Below, piece after piece: positions 6,242 to 12,183 of a stretch of DNA of 24,938 bases. Location of the stretch: assembly GCA_021732245.1 (NCBI GenBank), contig JAKFVJ010000501.1, forward strand, positions 1 to 24,938. Reading direction: 5' to 3'. Positions within the stretch are counted from its first letter, which is position 1, and each line of letters opens with the position of its first letter. Both the position numbers and the translations under genes were made by a program. The notes beneath the pieces were generated by a model, which was not told where the DNA came from, ran no database searches, and saw only the letters and a program-made list of their open reading frames with translations. Source of the stretch: Candidatus Obscuribacterales bacterium. Its GTDB lineage: Bacteria > Cyanobacteriota > Vampirovibrionia > Obscuribacterales > Obscuribacteraceae.

Positions 6242-6481
6242 ATACACAACTGCAATGCTTATCATGCGCCGAGGTTCGTTGTTAAACAAGCGTATGAGGG
6301 ATACTTTTACGATTGTTCGCCAGAAGAAGATCTTCGAAGCAACGTGGTGCTCTACGAGTATCTAATTTATGGCATTCCTGGCAATAGTTTTGCCGGACTC
6401 ACCATTAAAGATACGGTCACCGCAAAAGAGTACGAAATAATCGTCGGACTTGGCGCCGGTCGTCCACCAGGAGCAACATAG
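6242..6481 (+). pseudogene. start-less coding-like ORF in frame with the RHH gene
   Basis: The frame of the RHH gene continues for 79 sense codons after its TAG and ends at TAG 6479-6481. The translation looks like real protein: RFVVKQAYEGYFYDCSPEED, then VLYEYLIYGIPGNSFAGL, then TAKEYEIIVGLGAGRPPGA. There is no ATG, GTG or TTG in this frame before the GTGs near 6344. Possible explanations are a nonsense mutation splitting a 173-aa gene, a separate gene that lost its start, a frameshift from the GTG at 6231 or the ATG at 6255 in the neighbouring frame, a non-standard start, readthrough, or a sequencing error. No family is recognised. Confidence 0.5.
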
Positions 6482-6497
6482 TCCACGTAAACAACTA

Positions 6498-6525
6498 TGC
6501 ACTTAGCTATTGAGAACAAATAACT
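6498..6525 (+). repeat. 60-nt palindromic element, truncated fourth copy
   Basis: The first 28 nt match copy 2 with a single change (TGCACTTAGCTATTGAGAAC and the following 8 bases), so only the left arm exists. The right arm is missing and unrelated sequence follows. It marks the downstream end of the palindrome-separated array and cannot fold as the full copies do. Confidence 0.7.
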
Positions 6526-6583
6526 CCCGCATTTAGACGTGATTACAAGTTTAGTTGTATCCAAATCTCATGAGGCTTTAACC

Positions 6584-7321
6584 GTGGAAAATAACGTTAG
6601 CGGTATTGAACTGTTTGAACTAACAGCAGAAGAAAAATCTGCACTTAAGCAGGCATTTCAGACAGTGGTTGCTGAAGCTGCCGCTGCACAGCAAGAATAC
6701 GATCAAGTTGCAGAACCACTCGAAAGTGAAGCCAAAGAGAAGAAGCGGAAGCTCTGGGAAGAATTTAGAGCGGCTAAGCAGCTGTTGGATGAAGTGCAGA
6801 CGCCGAGTCAGCGACATCAACTAGCTGTGAAGCCGCTCGAGGATAAGATTCACTCGGTCACCGGCTCCTTAAACGCTCAAATTCAGGAGCTTATGCAATC
6901 GATTGATAATCAGTTGCCGGCACCGCTTTTTGACGGCTTAAATGGCGAGGGTATTCATTACGATGAAGCCGAAGAGCAGGACTTAGGCGCAATGGTTGGA
7001 CCGGTGGAAATTGCCGAGTACAACATTGAAAGACGCTTGGTGCCTTTGATGTCTGACGCGGATTGGGAGACTCAGGAAGCTTTGAATAAGCCAGAGCGTG
7101 ATCTCTCGGACAAGCGCCAGCATGCTGACTACGAAATCGACTGTCAGTTGGGAGCTGCGCTCAGGCCGCATAGAGCAAAGCTGACAGCTAGACTTGCGGC
7201 AGCTAAGTCCGTCTATGACAAAACGGTGCAGGACTTAGTGGAAGTCGTCATGCTCCGGGCTGGACTTGATGTAACCGATATTCAGCTCGACCGCGAAATT
7301 GGAGCGGATGACGACGAATAG
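6584..7321 (+). CDS. coiled-coil hypothetical protein, 245 aa
   Basis: I choose the GTG at 6584 because TGAGG (6571-6575) lies 8 bases upstream. The longer in-frame GTG at 6539 has no ribosome site. The protein is acidic and almost entirely helical, with Ala/Glu/Lys/Gln-rich heptad-like stretches at residues about 20-105 and 165-230 (LTAEEKSALKQAFQTVVAEA; KEKKRKLWEEFRAAKQLLDE). The two long helices, joined by a looped middle with NQLPAPLFDGLNG, suggest a bent coiled coil. It has no signal peptide and ends in GADDDE. The function is unknown. It follows the array without a complete palindrome and is closed by a strong terminator. Confidence 0.7.
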   Translation: MENNVSGIELFELTAEEKSALKQAFQTVVAEAAAAQQEYDQVAEPLESEAKEKKRKLWEEFRAAKQLLDEVQTPSQRHQLAVKPLEDKIHSVTGSLNAQIQELMQSIDNQLPAPLFDGLNGEGIHYDEAEEQDLGAMVGPVEIAEYNIERRLVPLMSDADWETQEALNKPERDLSDKRQHADYEIDCQLGAALRPHRAKLTARLAAAKSVYDKTVQDLVEVVMLRAGLDVTDIQLDREIGADDDE

Positions 7322-7334
7322 TCGGTACTGCCAA

Positions 7335-7370
7335 GACACAGGCAAGACTTTGAGTCTTGCCTGTGTCTTT
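7335..7370 (+). terminator. intrinsic terminator of the coiled-coil gene
   Basis: GACACAGGCAAGACT (7335-7349) and AGTCTTGCCTGTGTC (7353-7367) form a perfect 15-bp stem with a 3-nt loop and are followed by TTT. It lies 13 nt after the stop. The T-run is short, but the position and stem strength fit. Confidence 0.75.
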
Positions 7371-7476
7371 ACTGGTAAATCCAAATAAGGACACCATTTT
7401 TCGGCTTCCTGGGCATGTCTAATTCTTAGTTGAAAGTGTCTGTCATCAGGTGGGCATGCGGACATGCTAGCACAAG

Positions 7477-7504
7477 AAAAAGGGAGTGAACCAACTCCCT
7501 TTTT
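7477..7504 (-). terminator. bidirectional terminator between convergent genes
   Basis: AAAAAGGGAGT (7477-7487) pairs with ACTCCCTTTTT (7494-7504) around GAACCA. Both strands end in a run of T. It lies between the + strand coiled-coil gene and the minus-strand ATPase region. The remaining bases of 7371-7745 hold only the doubtful minus-strand ORF listed next. Confidence 0.75.
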
Positions 7505-7518
7505 GCACTTTAAGACCT

Positions 7519-7743
7519 TTAAGGCACAGTAGTTTTGGGTTTTAGGCAAAGCAATGCAGAACATCTAATTTGCTGAGATGCTCTTGCATTACTTTGCTTG
7601 TATTGCTGGACTAGTTGGCTATCAACTATGTCTGGTACAAGCTCTTCTATTTTTTGTATTTTGTACTGCTGCTGTGATTTGAAGACAGGGCATTCACAAA
7701 TTGCTAATTCAATTATCAATGTGTAAAACCTGCTTCTGTGCAT
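7519..7743 (-). CDS. possible small protein downstream of the ATPase, 74 aa
   Basis: An ATG at 7743-7741 lies two bases after the stop of the ATPase gene, an arrangement that could give translational coupling. The ORF ends at 7519, 15 bases before the terminator stem. The translation contains a helical, Gln-rich middle (KSQQQYKIQKIEELVPDIVD) and no recognised domain. There is no clear ribosome site of its own. It could equally be a chance ORF in the 3' untranslated region, so confidence is low. Confidence 0.3.
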   Translation of the reverse strand: MHRSRFYTLIIELAICECPVFKSQQQYKIQKIEELVPDIVDSQLVQQYKQSNARASQQIRCSALLCLKPKTTVP

Positions 7744-7745
7744 CA

Positions 7746-8915
7746 CTAGATTTCCCGGTCTACCATTTTGGGGGAAGTCCACTCTACTGCACTGGAAAGT
7801 TTGGCGACTGGGACGAAAGTTACCGAGAGACCCTTTATTGTGCGCTCGATCTTTCGGTCAATGTTTTGACAAACCACCAAGTTTTTCCCCTCGCTGTAGT
7901 GCCCTCTAAATGCCATCAAGTTCTTCGGATCGAATTTGTCATACGACCATTTGCACTCTATGGCAAAGGCAACTTTTCCTCCTTTGGTGAGGACAAAATC
8001 AATCTCATGACCGCGTTTGTCACGCCAGTAGTTCAGTTTCATGAGCATAGGCAACGATTGCAGCTCGTTGAGCACAAAATGTTCAAAGAGATCACCAAGA
8101 TACTCAGGGCGAGCTTCAGTCCAGTCGCGATAGTGCGCGACAAAGCCGGTGTCGAACATATAGGCCTTAGGCGCGGAAATAATCTCATAACCTTTGCGCG
8201 ATGAAAATGGCTTGATCACATAGGCAACATGGCATGCTTCCAGGACGCTCAAGTATGTTGACACGGTAGTGCGGCTGATTTCACAATTCTCGGCAAATCG
8301 ACTTGCCTCGAAGATGCCACCACTGTCAAGCATCAACAGCTCGAAAAATTTCTTGAATGATTGTCTCTTTTCCAGGCGAAATAATTCTTGTATGTCTCTG
8401 GACCAAAAGGCATCCAGCCACTCATGATAGTCGTGCAGCGGCGCGTCTTCGGCTAGGAAAAATGGCGGAAGACCGCCTCTCATGAGCCGGTGGACAAGAT
8501 TCGAGTTTTGGAAATCCGTCAAATCGGCGCAATTCATTGGTGTGAGTCTTAGCTCGTACTTGCGTCCTGCGAGCGTATCTTTAAATTTGCTGGAAGCTGC
8601 CAAAGTTGAAGAGCCGGTAGCCAAAATCCTTGTTCCGGGGAAATGGTCGTGAGCTATTTTTAGAAGCTGCGCCGGATTGTCGATGTGGTGTATCTCGTCG
8701 AGGACAATGCGCCGGTCCTTGAAATTGGCCAAAAATGCTTCAGGATCTTCAAGAAGGCGCCGAGTCTTCGGCAGCTCACAATCAAAATACTCCACCTGTG
8801 AAAGCATGTTAGCCAAGGTGGTCTTGCCGGATCTCCTTACTCCGGATAGCCAAAGTATAGGACGTTTGCCCCAAAGGTCTTCGATACGCTTGATCCAGTA
8901 TTTTCTTGTCTGCAT
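7746..8915 (-). CDS. AAA_14/DUF4143 family ATPase, 389 aa
   Basis: The Walker A motif is GVRRSGKTT (residues 25-33) and Walker B is IVLDEIHH (about 70-77). GTRILATGSST is a sensor-1-like segment. A winged-helix-like stretch follows (FAENCEISRTTVSTYLSVLE). The C-terminal DUF4143 region carries LFEHFVLNEL and a PD-(D/E)xK-like core (GHEIDFVL, then AIECKWS). Domain order and length are typical of this widespread family of AAA ATPases, whose cellular role is poorly known and which often vary between strains. I choose the ATG at 8915; a TTG at 8951 is in frame but neither has a good ribosome site. The gene points away from the vapBC-type pair. Confidence 0.9.
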   Translation of the reverse strand: MQTRKYWIKRIEDLWGKRPILWLSGVRRSGKTTLANMLSQVEYFDCELPKTRRLLEDPEAFLANFKDRRIVLDEIHHIDNPAQLLKIAHDHFPGTRILATGSSTLAASSKFKDTLAGRKYELRLTPMNCADLTDFQNSNLVHRLMRGGLPPFFLAEDAPLHDYHEWLDAFWSRDIQELFRLEKRQSFKKFFELLMLDSGGIFEASRFAENCEISRTTVSTYLSVLEACHVAYVIKPFSSRKGYEIISAPKAYMFDTGFVAHYRDWTEARPEYLGDLFEHFVLNELQSLPMLMKLNYWRDKRGHEIDFVLTKGGKVAFAIECKWSYDKFDPKNLMAFRGHYSEGKNLVVCQNIDRKIERTIKGLSVTFVPVAKLSSAVEWTSPKMVDREI

Positions 8916-9124
8916 GCAGGTAATTTTAACATTTAGTGCTACTATGTGCAAGACTGCTTGCGTTTAGTAGCGTTATACGATCATTTGCCCTGGGGACAAA
9001 GCCTTCACGCTGGAAGACAAACGGCAAAAGCCGAAAGGGCCGAAGCGTCCATCCTTACTCTTGAAACTTATCTACTCGATCATGTACGAGACTGGAAACA
9101 CAGAACCAGTAGGCATTTCGCTAA

Positions 9125-9154
9125 TTGACAAGCAACCCGATGGACATTTATAAT
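9125..9154 (+). promoter_or_regulatory. near-ideal sigma-70 promoter for the toxin-antitoxin pair
   Basis: TTGACA (9125-9130) and TATAAT (9149-9154) both match the consensus exactly, with an 18-bp spacer. Transcription would begin near 9161, about 30 bases before the antitoxin start. The 8916-9124 stretch upstream shows no supported gene. Confidence 0.75.
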
Positions 9155-9191
9155 AAAGACGAATAATAAAGAGTTTTTATGGGTATTCTTA

Positions 9192-9413
9192 ATGCACAAC
9201 ATTAACTTCACCGTAGAGGAGCAGGTCTGGGTACTGCTTCAAACCATACCGAAAGGTAAAAGAAGCAAGCTGGTGAATCAAGCCATTCGAGATGCGATTG
9301 AAAAAGAGCAACGCTCAGCTGCAGTCAGTAAATTGCAAGCGTGGAAGAAGCGGCTCAAACCTGTATCTGACGAGCAAATTCTCAAAATGCTGCATGAGGA
9401 TAGAAACCGTTGA
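9192..9413 (+). CDS. RHH-type antitoxin of a VapBC-like pair, 73 aa
   Basis: This short protein starts with a strand-like segment (MHNINFTVEEQVWVLLQTIP). It continues with a helix-turn-helix-like pattern (GKRSKLVNQAIRDAIEKEQR), as in ribbon-helix-helix antitoxins, and has a charged C-terminal tail (LKPVSDEQILKMLHEDRNR) that would wrap the toxin. No strong Shine-Dalgarno precedes the ATG at 9192. The stop TGA overlaps the toxin start (last four bases shared), the usual arrangement of such operons. Antitoxins of this type normally repress their own promoter, here the TTGACA/TATAAT at 9125. The family is inferred from the pattern and the toxin partner. Confidence 0.75.
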   Translation: MHNINFTVEEQVWVLLQTIPKGKRSKLVNQAIRDAIEKEQRSAAVSKLQAWKKRLKPVSDEQILKMLHEDRNR

Positions 9414-9844
9414 AAGGGAATTATGCCGTTGTCGATGCTTCGATTATTCTGAAGTGGGTTTTGCCGTATGAGACTGAGGAGCTTATGGCTGAAGCATATG
9501 AACTGAGAGACCGCTACGGAAATGGACAGCTCGAAATCCGGCTTCCCACACTCTGGGCGTATGAAATTGGTAATACAGTAAATAGGCTCGATTCACGCCA
9601 TGCAGGCGATCTCCTCGATGACTTAATAAGTTGTGGTTTCAGGGAAAGGAGCATCGACAGGCATCTTGCTGCTCTGGCTTCCAAGCTGTGCCAGAAATAC
9701 AAAGTGACCTTCTATGATGCTTGCTACCATGCGGTCGCACTGGAAGATGGCGGAGTATTTGTTACGGCAGACAATCAATACATTTCTAAGGCTCGACAGG
9801 CAGGCGGTATAGTATCACTTAGAGATTTTGCCGACAGTATTTAG
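9410..9844 (+). CDS. vapC: PIN-domain ribonuclease toxin, VapC family, 144 aa
   Basis: The protein starts with a TTG that overlaps the antitoxin stop. The PIN domain acidic residues are visible: D9 in YAVVDASIILKW, E52 in LWAYEIGNT, D103 in VTFYDACYHAVA and D121 in VTADNQYI. These coordinate the metal in a PIN-type endoribonuclease. The length is typical of VapC toxins, which cleave tRNA or rRNA when not bound by antitoxin. The final LRDFAD is also common in this family. The weak TTG start with no separate ribosome site suggests translational coupling that keeps toxin yield below antitoxin. Confidence 0.85.
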   Translation: MKGNYAVVDASIILKWVLPYETEELMAEAYELRDRYGNGQLEIRLPTLWAYEIGNTVNRLDSRHAGDLLDDLISCGFRERSIDRHLAALASKLCQKYKVTFYDACYHAVALEDGGVFVTADNQYISKARQAGGIVSLRDFADSI

Positions 9845-9891
9845 TCGTTTTATCGCGTATACTGAGATTCACGACGTATCGTATCTGGTGA

Positions 9892-10092
9892 ATGCCGCAG
9901 ATGATTGATGATCAGGAAATGGAAAATGTAGAAATCCCTGTTTGGGTGGCTGCGCGGTTGCGGCAGGAAAATCCGAATGTTGCCAAAGCGATTGCGGATT
10001 TGGTCATCTGGGCCGACAAAGCAAAAATGTGGATGTATCAGGCGGATGCCGATTTTGAAAAAATCGTTGGGCAGTTGGAGCGAGAGAAATAG
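9892..10092 (+). CDS. hypothetical protein, 66 aa
   Basis: A small acidic protein begins at ATG 9892 after CTGGTGA, a weak ribosome site; an ATG at 9901 is also in frame. It is mostly helical (VWVAARLRQENPNVAKAIAD, then AKMWMYQADADFEKIVGQLE). No domain is recognised. It lies 47 bases after the toxin gene on the same strand and may be read from the same transcript. An A-type repeat starts 4 bases after its stop. Confidence 0.5.
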   Translation: MPQMIDDQEMENVEIPVWVAARLRQENPNVAKAIADLVIWADKAKMWMYQADADFEKIVGQLEREK

Positions 10093-10095
10093 GAC

Positions 10096-10167
10096 GTCAC
10101 CCTGAGCGTAGCGAAGGGTCTCGCATGTTAAAGACGTGAGATTCTTCGGCTAGCGCCTCAGAATGAC
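10096..10167. repeat. A-type interspersed inverted-repeat element, short form
   Basis: It starts GTCACCCTGAG and ends CTCAGAATGAC, with internal GCGAAGGGTCTCGC and GAGATTCTTCGGC arms, so the whole unit folds on itself. Related units are at 13080, 15064, 19013 and 20858. It is about 72 bp here, the shortest copy. It has no coding capacity and resembles a REP/MITE-like element. Confidence 0.75.
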
Positions 10168-10176
10168 AACAGGAAA

Positions 10177-10200
10177 GGGCGCATGCAATGCGCCCCTACA
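10177..10200. repeat. B-type palindrome overlapping the btpA-like stop codon
   Basis: The core GGGCGCATGCAATGCGCCC has 8-bp arms around a 3-base loop, followed by CTAC. Other copies are at 11080, 12120, 17413, 18985 and 19129. The TAG stop of the minus-strand btpA-like gene (10196-10198) is supplied by this repeat. Confidence 0.85.
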
Positions 10201-11026
10201 AAGCAGAATGTTGACGAGTTGTTGCGTTGACGAATGAACGGACGCGCTCGACGTCAATTGGGTTTTCGATTTTGCCTTGACGTTTTAGTGACGAGCCAAC
10301 GATTACGCCGTCGGCAGAGGCGAGTAGAGTTGCTGCGTTTTCTCTGTTTGCGCCACTGCCGATTAGGAGTGGCTTATCAGCGACAGCTTCGCGTACTGAT
10401 GTGACACTGGTTAGTGCTGGGGCAGATCCTGTTGCAACGCCGCTTACGATAAGGGCGTCGGCATGTCCGCGATAGGCGGCTTCGGCTGCCATTTGTCCGA
10501 TGTCGGCCAAAGGTGTTACAGGGCTTGCGTGTTTTACCATGACGTCTGCAAATATTTTGATGCTCTTTGAGGCGAGATGGCGTCTGTAATTGAGAAGCTC
10601 GTGTGCTTGCCCTTCGATAAGTCCTTGGTCAGTCAGCATTGCGCCTGTGAAGACGTTAACGCGGATAAATTTGGCGCCGACTGTTGCAGCCACTGCAAGG
10701 GCCGTCATTCCGTCGTTGCGCAAGACGTTTATACCGATGGGCAATTGGCAAACAGACATGACGCGTTTGGCAGCAAGGGTCATTGCGCAGGCGGTTGCCG
10801 TGTCAACGTGATTTTTTGCAAAGGGTGCATCGAAGAAGTTTTCGATGATGATTCCGTGTGCGCCGCCGGATGCAAGTGATGCAGCTTCTTGTTCTGCCCG
10901 CAACAGCATCGGCTCCATCTGCCCATCCCAATTGGGTGATCCGGGCAGGGGCAAGAGGTGAATGACACCAATTACCGGTTTGGTTGTGCCGAAGACTTCT
11001 TCCAGCATGTTTGTGGTTGCCGACAT
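10196..11026 (-). CDS. btpA: BtpA/SgcQ family protein, 276 aa
   Basis: The sequence has the family's TIM-barrel pattern: GVIHLLPLPGSPNW near the N-terminus, GGAHGIIIENFFDAPF, LPIGINVLRNDGMTA, AKFIRVNVFTGAMLTDQG, FADVMVKHASP, ADALIVSGVATGS, KPLLIGSGANREN and ADGVIVGSSLKRQG. Length is normal for the family. BtpA is known in cyanobacteria as a factor for photosystem I stability, but relatives (SgcQ and archaeal proteins) occur in non-photosynthetic organisms with unknown, perhaps sugar or nucleoside-related, enzymatic roles. Nothing photosynthetic is nearby, so the symbol denotes family only. The start ATG is at 11026. Its C-terminus ends inside a B repeat. Confidence 0.9.
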   Translation of the reverse strand: MSATTNMLEEVFGTTKPVIGVIHLLPLPGSPNWDGQMEPMLLRAEQEAASLASGGAHGIIIENFFDAPFAKNHVDTATACAMTLAAKRVMSVCQLPIGINVLRNDGMTALAVAATVGAKFIRVNVFTGAMLTDQGLIEGQAHELLNYRRHLASKSIKIFADVMVKHASPVTPLADIGQMAAEAAYRGHADALIVSGVATGSAPALTSVTSVREAVADKPLLIGSGANRENAATLLASADGVIVGSSLKRQGKIENPIDVERVRSFVNATTRQHSAL

Positions 11027-11079
11027 GATTCTGATTCCTGGTTAATAAACTCGAAGTAATGTAAGTGTAGCACTCGATT

Positions 11080-11102
11080 GTAGGGGCGCATTGCATGCGC
11101 CC
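11080..11102. repeat. B-type palindrome
   Basis: GTAGGGGCGCATTGCATGCG plus CCC; arms GGGCGCAT/ATGCGCCC around TGC. It sits 53 bases upstream of the btpA-like start in the orientation opposite to the copy at 10177, so this gene is flanked by inverted B copies. Confidence 0.85.
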
Positions 11103-11292
11103 TTATCGCTCTTGCTTTGCCAGCTTCGCTAGCTGTTGTTGAGAGCAATGTGATTATGATTCCAACAATTCTCCGGTATAGATATCAATTGGTGGTTAAT
11201 TGCCTCAAATAAACGGTTGCTTCTGGCTATTGGCATCATCTAGGGTGTGATGTAAGTTTCAATTATCTTTTTTAGGAACCAGTACCTCAGAC

Positions 11293-11460
11293 CCCGAAGC
11301 GTCCAGCTGATACCAAATTTGGTGAATTCGATTAGCACTGTAAGCAGTGTTGTTGAGCTTCGGGTTTTCTGGCATGACCTGGTTTCACACCGTTACATAA
11401 GTTTTTCACCGCAATACCGTGCTTGAATCGCCGACATTTTCGTCGCGTGAAACGCATGCC
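11293..11460 (+). promoter_or_regulatory. strongly foldable leader, candidate cis-regulatory RNA
   Basis: Two consecutive domains can be drawn. Domain 1 has a closing stem CCCGAAGC/GCTTCGGG (11293-11300 with 11357-11364) around ACCAAATTTGGT and CACTG/CAGTG hairpins, a three-way-junction shape followed by TTTTCT. Domain 2 pairs GGCAT and GTTTCAC (11371-11375, 11382-11388) with GTGAAAC and ATGCC (11447-11453, 11456-11460). It ends 26 bases before the start at 11486. The rest of 11103-11292 shows no gene. No known riboswitch class was recognised. Confidence 0.5.
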
Positions 11461-11485
11461 GGCGTGGTGAATGGAGGACCTGTCT

Positions 11486-12091
11486 ATGAGCAATACTGCA
11501 GGTGATTTGGATAGTGCGATTAGGGCTTTAGACCACACTACCTGGTTTCTCTCTCGTCAATTAACCGGCAAGCGCAATGAGCGCCGGTTTAAGTGGAAAG
11601 TTGAGAACGGCAAGGGTTTCATACTCGATGAGAATGAGGCTGAGGTTGGCGGCTCGAGAAAGCCTATCGCCAAATGGATCGAAATCGGCCGGCAACTTCG
11701 CCTGGCTGAAGCGGCAATCTGGTTGAAGGTTGGGCAATATCCCAAACCATCGCAAGAGCCGGATGAAAGTAAAAGAGTGAGTTTTTGGTGGTCGTTTGAC
11801 GGCATCCGTCGAGTGTTTGTTTTCGAAGCAACATGCGGCGGTCAAAAGCTATCCAACAAGGAAATCGATAAGCGTTACAAGTTGCATCGCCGATTGTGGC
11901 TTCTGGCATCACAGGGCGAGGCAGTTGAACAGCTTTATCTCAACGTAACAAACAGGCTTGCCGATCGAAAGCAGGTTTCACAACCGCTTTTGCGAGTAGG
12001 GGAGCAGCTTGGTTTGGTCAAGAGAAAGTCGACTGAAGATGCCTGTGTTGCGCATTCTTCGGTAAAGCGAAGTCTCGCTTACTCGGATTGA
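11486..12091 (+). CDS. hypothetical protein, paralogue of the 12184 gene, 201 aa
   Basis: The start is the ATG at 11486 after GGAGGA (11473-11478); an ATG at 11471 is in frame but overlaps that site. The protein is basic, with no signal peptide or membrane helix. Residues 37-46 (WKVENGKGFI) match YDVKSGKGLI in the next gene. The order of predicted elements is also similar: an N-terminal helix, this beta hairpin, a helix with RQLRLAEAAIWL, a strand pair around FDGIRRVFVFEA and a C-terminal helical part. I therefore call the two paralogues. The function is not known. The long structured leader in front suggests RNA-level control. Confidence 0.7.
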   Translation: MSNTAGDLDSAIRALDHTTWFLSRQLTGKRNERRFKWKVENGKGFILDENEAEVGGSRKPIAKWIEIGRQLRLAEAAIWLKVGQYPKPSQEPDESKRVSFWWSFDGIRRVFVFEATCGGQKLSNKEIDKRYKLHRRLWLLASQGEAVEQLYLNVTNRLADRKQVSQPLLRVGEQLGLVKRKSTEDACVAHSSVKRSLAYSD

Positions 12092-12119
12092 AAGACGCAC
12101 GGCATGCGGTTTGTCCTGT

Positions 12120-12142
12120 GTAGGGGCGCATTGCATGCGCCC
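12120..12142. repeat. B-type palindrome
   Basis: Same 23-bp unit as at 11080 and in the same orientation, placed in the 92-base gap between the two paralogues. It separates their stop and start by 28 and 41 bases. It could act as a stem-loop in a joint transcript. Confidence 0.85.
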
Positions 12143-12183
12143 GTTCTGAGTTTTACACCAGTGTTTTGATAGGGGAAGTGCTC

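Noticed and set aside
1..6525. CRISPR array explanation for the repeated hairpins
   Set aside because: The spacing is irregular, the segments between copies are genes, and no spacer-sized units occur.
8946..9128. 60-codon ORF between the ATPase and the toxin-antitoxin pair
   Set aside because: It has no ribosome site, overlaps the start region of the ATPase gene and ends on the promoter; the composition does not look coding.
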